Shown here: in pieces, positions 9,912 through 20,100 of the stretch
Layout: the number at the start of each line of letters is the position of its first letter
Numbering within the stretch: the stretch's first letter is position 1
IMG/VR virus record: IMGVR_UViG_3300020457_000093
Span: 1 to 24,451 of that record
Direction: 5' to 3' (one strand)
From: a virus
DNA length: 24,451 nt
The notes under the pieces: model-generated
Database searches by the model: none
The model's input: the letters and a program-made list of their open reading frames with translations, nothing else
Told to the model about the DNA's origin: nothing
Program-made: the position numbers and the translations under genes

Positions 9912-11138
9912 TTAACTTACAACGTTTATTGTTCCTTGCATTGCTGCATGGAGAGTACACTGATAATACAGTGTTGTTGGAGCATCCATAGGGATAGTCC
10001 AGTATAATACAGTAGTTCCACTACCACTTTGACCAGTAGTATATGGTGTGCCAGATAATCCTTGAGTAGACTGAATCCTGAAAGGATGTCCACTACCCTG
10101 AACTGAATTATCAAAAGCGTAAGTGAACCCTCTATAAACATAGAATGTAGGATCATTTACTGTGCCACTAAACCCAGGACCAGTTACAGTGTAATCTGCC
10201 TGACCGTTAGCATTTATTTCCCACCAAGTAATTGGACTGCGTACAGGAACCCAGTTAGTTCCATTAAAGAATAATGAATCACCTTGAGTGATACCAGATG
10301 TATCTGTATCAGTTAAGGCAGCAAATGTTGTAGTTAGAGTTCCATCAAAGTTAATTGTTAGAACATCACCAACAACAGCAGTAGCAATATTAGTTCCACC
10401 TGTAACAGTTAATGTGTCTGTAGCAGAATCAGCAGTTGTATTACCAGTATCACCAGCAATCGTGGCAAATAAGTTTACAGAACTTACACCTGCATTGTCA
10501 TCTCCTGGAACCCACTTACTTGTACCAGTATTCCATTTTAGAACTTGGTTTGCTGTAGGTGCAGTAGTTGTAGTATCAACGTCTGCTAAAAGATCAATAC
10601 TAGAATATTGTGTTGCTAGTTTTGCTCTCACATCACCAGCACCACCTGCTGTAATATTAATGTTTACGTATGGATTATCGTCACCATCAACAGTATAGAA
10701 ATAACCAGTATAAGTTGCTGCTGCAGGAGCAGAACCAATATTGGCAAATTCGTTCTTATATTTTACCTTAGTCGGTAAATCGATCTCACCAGTGGCACCA
10801 TCAAAAGTAGAAGTGATGCTTCCAACACCAAGAGTAATATCACCTGTTCCGTTTGGAGCGATATTAATGTTTCCATTAGACGTGGATATGATAGAATTTC
10901 CATTTACATCTAATGCTGCAGTTAAGTTTGTATAATCTGAAGGGAGGAATGTGGAACCGTTGTAGCGTAATACTTGTCCTACAGCAGGGTTTGTAACACT
11001 AACTGTTAAGTTAGTGCCATTCCCTAATGCAGTATACAGTTCATCAAAATTATCATTAATCTTGTCACCACCAACACGGAGTGTATCACCTGTATTATCA
11101 TTAGCTGCGGTTCCAAGACCTAGTGATTGTTTAGCCAT
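9912..11138 (-). CDS. 408-aa fibre-like structural protein with C-terminal cupredoxin-like domain
   Basis: The N-terminus 'LGLGTAANDNTGDTLRVGGD' followed by KINDNFDELY is typical of marine phage fibre and neck-type structural proteins, probably an assembly or attachment segment. The middle is low-complexity Thr/Asn/Asp-rich and carries three related '(V/S)Lx(Y/W/F)N...xxP' units: QVLRYNGSTFLPSD near residue 55, QVLKWNTGTSKWVPGD near 198 and SLFFNGTNWVPV near 288. Residues about 314-408 form a cupredoxin-like domain with H351, C394, H397 and M400 in type-1 copper order, ending two strands later at the stop. The gene starts 16 bp after the giant ORF and ends 5 bp before the 1407-aa gene. GCGAG just upstream of the ATG is a weak ribosome site. 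The location in the virion is unknown; head fibre, collar and tail fibre are all possible. Confidence 0.75.
   Translation of the reverse strand: MAKQSLGLGTAANDNTGDTLRVGGDKINDNFDELYTALGNGTNLTVSVTNPAVGQVLRYNGSTFLPSDYTNLTAALDVNGNSIISTSNGNINIAPNGTGDITLGVGSITSTFDGATGEIDLPTKVKYKNEFANIGSAPAAATYTGYFYTVDGDDNPYVNINITAGGAGDVRAKLATQYSSIDLLADVDTTTTAPTANQVLKWNTGTSKWVPGDDNAGVSSVNLFATIAGDTGNTTADSATDTLTVTGGTNIATAVVGDVLTINFDGTLTTTFAALTDTDTSGITQGDSLFFNGTNWVPVRSPITWWEINANGQADYTVTGPGFSGTVNDPTFYVYRGFTYAFDNSVQGSGHPFRIQSTQGLSGTPYTTGQSGSGTTVLYWTIPMDAPTTLYYQCTLHAAMQGTINVVS
9915..10199 (-). other. cupredoxin-like domain with amicyanin-type ligand loop (408-aa protein)
   Basis: Residues about 314-408. 'GSGHPFRIQST' gives H351, and LYYQCTLHAAMQGTINVV gives C394-x2-H397-x2-M400. 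Amicyanin has the same C-x2-H-x2-M loop, followed likewise by Gly and a final beta strand. The H-to-C distance is 43 residues here and 39 in amicyanin. The metal is inferred, not shown. Confidence 0.7.
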
Positions 11139-11154
11139 TTCTCGCTATAATTTT

Positions 11155-14100
11155 TTAGTTATTTATGGGGGTTTCGGGGTCAACTTCTTCCTCACCATAA
11201 GATGATAAGTCAGGAGCAGTCCAATCGTCTGGTACAGTAGTTTCAACTGCGATATCTGGGTTCTGATAATTAGATCCAGGATTACTAATTTCAACACCAG
11301 CAACACCAACTAGAGCACGTATATTACCTTCAAAACCAGATATAGAGTCAACTCTTACAGTTGGTCTAGTTGTATAACTTGATCCACCTGCAGTAACCTG
11401 TACACTCTTAATAAATCCAGAAGTTAGAGCAGCACTTGCACTAGCATCTTGACCGAATACAGATCCAAGATAATCGAAGGTAATCAAGGAGTTAGAAGAT
11501 TCAATAACAGCAACTTCTCTTGCTTCTGTTTCACCCTGTATATCTATGAAATCGCCTGGTTCTACAGGAGGTACGATTTCAGCAGCATCAACGTCTGCCT
11601 CAGAACCAACGTATGAGAACGCAACGAATGTAGATCCTACACGAGGTATTTCTGAGAATATAATTCTTGAACCAACAATCTCAAATCCAATTCCAGGTTC
11701 CTGTATAACACCATTCAGTGAAACAATAATATTATTCTCTGGACGTATAGTAGATGATTGAACACCTTCAGTCAGAGTCAAGGAGTAGAATACATTATTA
11801 CGCTTGAGGTTGAATGACTGACGTAAAGAGTCAAAGTCGAATGAAATATCATCTAACTGTCTCAACTTACCTACGTAGAATCCTGTGAAGGATGCTCCTA
11901 GTTCTGGTGATTCAGTAAACTGAATCTGGTTAGAGAACGCTGTGTATGCGTTTGTAGCACCTGGAGGTTGCAATATACCATTAATGAATATTAAGAGGTG
12001 TCCTTCGGGGTCTGGGAGGTAGCTGGTGCCATTGTTCTGTGATAGGTTGAACGTGGTCTGTGTACCATCAAATCCTTTGAATGAACGCTTAACACGTGCC
12101 TTAAGATCACCCTTAATAGAGATAACAGATTTATATCCATCAATACTCTTAATAGCATCTCTAGTACTAAATGTACCGTTAATATCTGAAAGATATAATC
12201 TCTTCAGAGTACCAACCGTCTTAATACCCTGAACGACAGCAGATGCAGCACCAGCAGTAGTTACCTTAGTTGTAATAGTTGCGTATCCAACTGGGAAGTT
12301 AGATGATAGACCATAGTCTCCAATAACATCACCATTTTGGAAAGGATTTCCTTGATACTCTATTGCGTAAATGTAATTATTATCAAGATCAACTTCAGTA
12401 ATAATTGCGTATGTATTAGGATCCTGAATACCAGATACAACCTTATAAAGTCTATTACCAACAGTGAATACATTTAAGTTGCTAATAATGCTAACTTGTA
12501 AACGAATGTATCCTACAGATGCAATCTTAGAACCAACGCCAATATCAAGACCAGCGTATTTAATAACATCAAGATACTGTCTGGAAGACTCTGGATAAAC
12601 AACAGAGTTAAGTTCAAATGATCCAAGAAGTGTCTCAGTATCAACTGTCAAAGTACCACCTGTGTTATCAAGTACAGCAGCTTCGTTCTTCAAGAATGAT
12701 CCTGCAGGTTGTGCTGTCTTACCTGAATCATATCCCTTGAATGGAATATTATCTTCAAACGTACCCTTAAGATCAATAACATGAATACGATCTTCAATAG
12801 CACTAATCTGAGCAGTTGTAGAGTTAGTAGCACCTACAACGTTATCAGTAATTGCCCAAGGTCCAGCAGTTACCTTAACATCTAGGTACTTGTAGTTTGC
12901 ATCTTCATAGAATCCGTAAACAACACCAGTGATAGAAGGTGCACCCTGCTTGGCAACAACTTCATTCATAGTGAAAGGACCATCGGTAATATCACCATCG
13001 ATTCTAAATCTTTGATATACCTGAACAACCTTACCTGAATTCTCTGATAGAGATTCAAGTTCACCATAACTATCAGAAGATGTACCATACATGAAGTCTG
13101 CGTTATTCAATCCACCAGATACACCTATTGGAAGTGTTCTTGTTCCATAAGTCTTAGTTGGAAGTGAAACGCCATTATTAATATTAATCTGAGTAAAGTA
13201 TGTTCCAGTCTTAATCTGATTGCGTAGAATATTAAGTTGATATCTTACCAATCTGTGAATAGATCTCTCATTATAATCTGCGAAAGCAGTAGCATCAAAG
13301 TACTTGTAGAATCCAGCGTTAGGTGAAGGTTGTGTTAGACCATTCTGTAATGCCTGACTGATATAATCCTCAAGAATATCAAATGTGTAATTGTTGATAT
13401 TATAAGTTGCATCAGAATAGAATATAGTTCCATCACCAGACTGATAAGGATCTAGTGCAGTCTTAGTTAACTTAGCACCCCAAGCATAGATACCGTCTGT
13501 GCCATTACCAGCGTAAGACTGAGCACCAGCAGCGTTATTAACAATAATCTTATTCTGTAAAGTTGTGAAACCGAAGGAGAATGTAGTTGTGATATAGCAT
13601 CTGAACCAACCATTACCTAGAGGAACTACTCCTGCAGCATCATTAGTCATACCACCTTGAGGTGTAAAGACAGTGCCGATAGTACCTGCAGTTAAGTTAA
13701 GATCGAAGAATATTCTTTGTACAGCAGCAGTTCCTTCGTCAAGAGACATCTGGAAGCGAAGTGATGTATATCCAGCAGCTTTAACAAACATTGAGAATGT
13801 AAACGTCTGCGTAGCATTTGTTCCAGCAGCACCTTCGTCAAACTTCTGACCTGAAGTATCCCACTTAATAGTACCATCATCAAAGGTATCATAAGCAGTC
13901 AAACTATAGTTTCTACTGATAGTATGAAGACCTGTGTTTGTACTTGGTATAACCTTCTCAGCAGTAACATTTAAGTCTGGAGAAGCAATAGCATTATTAG
14001 TAAATGTTGTTTCAGTAGAAGTCCAATCACTTGCTAATGCTTCTGGATTACTATACAAGTTAGTTCCAGGAACTTCACCAGTAATATTAGATCCTAATGT

Positions 14101-17100
14101 TCTAGCATGTGCTAATGTTTGTACGTTACATGGTGTGTTGTACCAGTCATATTTTGGACCAATAGCAGATATTACTGCAACTGCATTTGAGGTTTGACCA
14201 GTAAGTGTATTATTAGCAACCCAAGTTGGACCAGTGAAAGGACCAACAACTAAGAATTGAGTGTCGTCATCCCATTCTAAGACTTCTGAATAAGCACCAT
14301 TGCTAGAGTAAACTATTTCACCAACTTGGAATGAATTGTAAACTGAACTTAATGTAATTTCACGAGCATCTTTCTTATCTGTAATATCAGTTGTAGCGAT
14401 GTCATGGCACATATCATTAATGATATTAGTCAAGAATGAATCATATGTCCATGATCCAGCACCAAATTGAGTATTAACTTGCTGAGTTAATTCTTCCTTA
14501 TAATAGTTGTAGTTAAAGAGAATGTTCTTACCAGCACTTCTACCAGTTGATTTAGCAGGAGCAATTATATCTCTAGCAACATCAACTAGATACTCAAATC
14601 TATCAATTACAGAAGCAATATCTGTAGGTGTTTCTGTATCTCTAACAGCATCAGTATTTGAATATTGTGCAGCGTAGTTAGGAGATTGCTCACCACTATT
14701 AAAGTCATACTGTACATTATTAAGTACATATCCACCAATCTCTTTGATCTTATTAATAGCAAATGCAGTTGCAAGAAGTTCTTCCTCAACCTGTCCTATT
14801 TGTAAGGCAGCATCGAGATATTTTTCCATTGCAGCAATAGTACTATTATTACCACCTGTTTGTAAATCAGAGCAAATACTTTCAATAATCAACTTAAGGT
14901 CTCTCTGGCAAGTTGTTTCACCAGCAGCACCAGGATAACTAAATGCGTTATAGGTTATTGCATTAAGAGTATAGTTAAATTCAGTACTTGTATAACCAGT
15001 ACATTCTTCAGCAATATACTTTCTGTTAAAGTAAAGTCTATTACCACCAATATTATAATCATTTCCAGTAGGAGCAATCATATCATTGATTGTAGTAATC
15101 AATGTATCAACTGCAGTTGCTACGTTTGCACAGTTACCAGAACCGCTATTATCAGTAATATCCCAATCACCAACAATAATGTCATCAGTATTATCATAAG
15201 TTAAATCACCAGTGATTGCTTGCTTAACATATACACCAATACGATCATGTGCATAGATTGACTGCCAAACTTGTAGACGTATATGAAGTAGTTCATTATT
15301 ATTTCCAAGATAGAAGTTTGCTGCTTCTACACTCTTCTCATTACCACCATCTTCAATATCATTTGCAATAGCATCAACAATCAAACCAAGGTCAGTCTTA
15401 CAACGTAATGTACCATCAGTAGATGTACCATTAGCATTTCTTGGCATATCTAATGCAAGATCTGGATATCTTGTAAGCATATCAAATGCTGCTTTATCAA
15501 CGATAACACCTCTGTTTGCACGAATTAATTCAGCAGCATCACGGAACCTGTACTGAGTATCAGCATCTATTTGTGCAGTATAAATTAGATCACTTGTACC
15601 ATCGTGATATGAAACTGGGAATCCAACTTCCCTATAGGAATCAATCGTTCCACCAACAAATTCTGCTTTTGGTTCTTGCTTAGTAATAGTAGCAAGATGA
15701 TCTACAGGAGATGCTAGAACTGCACTGTTAAGTGTATCAGTTAAGATAGTGACTAAGTTATTAGCAGTTGAAGTAACATCAGAACAATCAGCAAGACTAA
15801 ACTGAGATTTAGTAATACAATCAGATGTAGAACTTACAAATGTATGTGCATATTGATCATTAATTGGTGAAGGATTTACATTAACAGTAAATGTATTTGT
15901 AGATGCCTTCGTAATAGGTAGAAGTTGATTATATGAAGGATCAGTTAAACGAGGATAAGTGTGATTTGTAGCAAAGTTATCTTGAGCACACTTGAATGTT
16001 AGTGAATTTGGAGCAATGAATATTGCATCACCAGCACAAACTATTCCATTAGTGTCAGCAGACTGGAATGTATGTACATAATCACCACCAGTTGTTATTG
16101 CATTAGCAAGACCAGAAACAAATCTATGATTATATCCACCACCAGTGTAAAGCATAGCACGAGTTATGGAGTTAGTATCTGCCTTAACAAATGTGTGTGT
16201 ATAGTTTCCACCAGCAGTAATCGCATTAGCAGTTGCTGCTACAAAGATATGATTAGTTGTGTTAGTAGAAGGAGTCTTCTTAACAACTTTAACAGAGATA
16301 GTTGTATCAGTTACCTCAGTGATCTCAACTGGAGCATCATAAGAACTATCTTTCTTAACACTAACTCCACCAGAAACAGCAGATACAAATGAATGTGCGT
16401 CAGTATTAGTTGAAGGTAATGTATCTAAGACTAAGATATCGAATGTATTTGTCTGTGCATTCTCAACTCTAAGCCACTTACCGCTAATTGGGTCAGTAGA
16501 TCTTGGATAAGATTTCTCGGCAGCAGAACCAGATGCACCACCAAATGCACAACTGAATGTTAATGCATTGTCAGCAAGTTTAACCCAATCACCATTACCT
16601 AAACCATGACCGTTTACAGTAATTGTTATACGACCATTACCAGTGTCATAGGCAGCAGTAGTAGGTGTAATTGTGTTAACAGTTGTTCTAGGATATGAGT
16701 GATCAGTTGCATAGTCATCATGTGCACATCTAAACTTAAGTGAACTGGTAGCAATCTTAATACTCTGTCCCTTTCTCAAATCATGACGACCAATAGTCAT
16801 CTTCATTATTCCTGATGTTGGGTTGTAATCAATATCAGAAGGAGTATAGTTTTTAAGTGGAGACTTACCAACATTAACAGTAAACTTGTTGTAATCTACA
16901 TTAGAAATCTCTAACCATCTGTTGTTAACTGGATCAGTTGCACGTGGATAAGAATGCAATCCAGCATCATCACCCATATTACATCTAAAGTTAAGTGAGT
17001 TATTTGTAATCTTAATCTTCTCACCATTCTTCATTTGGTGTCCAACCTTAATGCAGTTAGTATTCTCAGATCCAGCAACAAAGTTATGAGTTGTTGTATC

Positions 17101-20100
17101 TGTAATAGTAGTTGCATCACCGTTAACATTAACAGTAATAGTTGTTGCTGCTTCATCAATGATCGTTAGATCTCTGTTATAAGCATAGTCAGCACCAGAG
17201 AATGTTGAAGCACCTGTTGCACGAGGATATGTCTTCTCAGTTGTATCACCATCACTATTGAAATCACAAGTGAAGGTTAATGAATTAGCATCAATTCTAA
17301 TAGTATCACCAACACTAAGAGTATGAGATCCAATAGTTAGAACCATAACACCTGATGCTGGAGTATATGATACAGCAGTTGGAGTAAAGTTCGTTGTTGG
17401 AATTGTTAATTCTAAATCACCTGTAGTTGGTGTATAAGTTGCTGCAGATGGAGTGTACTGGTTGTAGTTAACACCAACCCATGCATGAGTTGTAGTGTTA
17501 GAAGCAGTATAACCATCTAAAGTATTAATTGTAATTGTAGTACCAGTTACAGCATCAACTGGAATTGCCTGTGCAACTAAAGGATCACCTTCGACAATTC
17601 CACCTTTTTCAGCAGAAACGAATGTATGATTAGTAATATTCGTTGAAGGAATAGTGTCAAGAACCTGAACCTTAAATGTAGTAGATGAAGGTACAGACTC
17701 TACAAAGAACCATCTATTAGTTGCAGGGTCAGTTGCACGAGGATAAGTATGCTCAGTTTGATCCTGATCCTTAGTACATGTAAACTTCAAGGAGTTAGGC
17801 TCAAATCTTATTGGTGTACCAACAGCAAATCCATGTGCAGATGCAGTGGTAATTGTCATTATACCTGTTGATGGGTTATACAATGTACCAGCAGAAGCAG
17901 TATGCCTACTTTGCTCTGCTCTTGGATATGTGTGTACTGTAGCATCACTATCCTGATCACAGGTCATCTTAAGTGAATTAGGTGCTAACTTAACAGTTGA
18001 ATTTGCCTTACTCAATCCACCAGATGTTGCTGATTGGAATGTATGAGGAGTTACGTTAGTAGAAGGAATTTCAGCTAAGACTTGAACATCAAAAGTATTT
18101 GTAGTTACATTACTAATAGGAACCCACTTCTTACTAATTGGGTCAGTAGATCTTGGATAAGTCTTATTACCAGATCCATGAGTACAAGTGAATGTTAATG
18201 AATCATCTGCAAGTTTAATCTTCTCACCATTAGAGAATCCATGACCTGCAATAGTCAATGTCATTATACCTGTTGAAGGTACATAATTTGCATCAGTAAC
18301 TGTATGAGTTGTTGGAGCAGGTAAACTATGTGCACCAATCGTCAATTCTAAAGCACCTGTAGTTGCATTGTAAGATGCATCGGTAGGTGTGTAGTCAACT
18401 ACTGGAGACTTACCAATATTAACAGTAATAGTATTATCACGTTTAACTATTCCATGAGGAACAGCAGATACAAATGTATGAACGTACTGATTACCAACAA
18501 GAGCATCAAAACCAACATTAACTGTAAATGTATTCTCAGTTACAGCAGTGATTCTTAACCATCTACCTTGATATGGATCAGTTAATCTTGGATAACTAGC
18601 AACCTTCTTATTACCATCTCTTGTGCAAGTAAATCCTAATGAATGATTTTCAATTCTAATCTGATCAGTGGTTGTCATTCCATGACCAATAATAGTAATA
18701 GTCATTTCACCAGTTGCAGGATTGTATGACGCATTCTCTGCAGTCATTTCAATACCATTATTATAGATTGGTAGTGAAGTATTATAACCAGGATCATCAC
18801 CTCTAGGATAAGAGTGAATTGTCTTATAATTGTCTTGATCGCACTCGAACGATATACCGTCTTTAACTATTCTTAAAGTCTCTCCAGCACGAGTCATGCT
18901 ATTTGGTAAAGCATACTTGAAGGTATGAGTATAGTTTCCACCAGAGACTATACAACCAGAAGTTGCAGAAACAAATGTATGAGTTGTGAGGTTTGTAATA
19001 GGTCCACGTCCACCGTTAACATTAACTGTGATTGTAGTAGCACCTACAGCAAGAATTTCAAGTGAAGTATTGTAAGCATAGTCAGCACCACTGTTTGTAC
19101 CAGCACCTGCTGCTCTTGGATAAGATCCATTACCAAGACTACCTTGAGTACAACTGAATGTTAATCCATTTGCTAATATTTCAATATTTTCACCAACTGA
19201 TAAACTATGAGATCCTATTGTTAGTACCAATTCACCTGAAGTTGGATTGTATGTGGCACCAGTTGGAGTAAATGTTACTAAAGGAGATGCTCCTACATTA
19301 ACATCAAAGGTATTTGTAGTTACACTACTAATAGGTAACCAAGTGTTGTACTTAGGATCAGTAGTTCTAGGATATGCATGTTCAGTTGCATTACCATCCA
19401 TATCACAGGTAAAGACAAGTGAGTTTCTATCAAACATCACTCTATCACCAATATGGAATCCATGATTACCAATTACAGCACCAGTAGCAGCAGATACGAA
19501 TGTATGTGCATAATTACCACCAGAAATAACAGCACCAGAAACAGCACTTTGGAATGTATGAGTAGTAGTGTTGGAAGAAATACCAACGTTAATTGTAATA
19601 GATGTGTTTGCAACAACAGACTCAACAGTAATAGCAGTTCCTTGGAATGGGTCTCTCTTCTTCTTAATTCCGTTAGTTGTAGAAGTAACATAAGTATGAG
19701 TCGTTGTGTTAGTTGAAGGTATAGAATCTAATACTTGTATAGTAAAGTCATTACCAGCAACTTCTTCTACATTCATCCACTTACCGCTAATTGGGTCAGT
19801 AGAACGAGGATAAGCATGGTTAGTAGCACCACCATCTTGTGTACACTTGAATGTTATAGCACCATCTTCTAATTTAACAACGTCATTACACTTCTTAACG
19901 CCATCTGTAGTTGCAGATACGAATGAATGTGTATAATTTCCAAGAGCAGATGCACCTACAGGAATATCAAAGTTATTATTGTCAGGTACAGCAACAATAG
20001 ATACCCATTGACCGCTAATTGGATCACTAGGTCTAGGATATGCATGGTTAGTAGCATTATTATCCATTGTGCACTGGAAGGTAATAGCACCATCTTCCAA

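Noticed and set aside
10288-10698. 136-codon open frame on the plus strand
   Set aside because: It lies antisense within the 408-aa gene, gives Val/Pro/Ser-rich protein without motifs, and arises from the repetitive codon use of the opposite strand. Other plus-strand frames here (for example 693-1085, 16072-16392 and 19453-19716) are the same kind of shadow.
13950-13980. PSTNTGLH in the CBM-like domain as one more YPR-array tail
   Set aside because: Similar Thr/Gly/His stretches are usual at this place in CBM-like phage domains, and the flanking sequence does not match the array tails.
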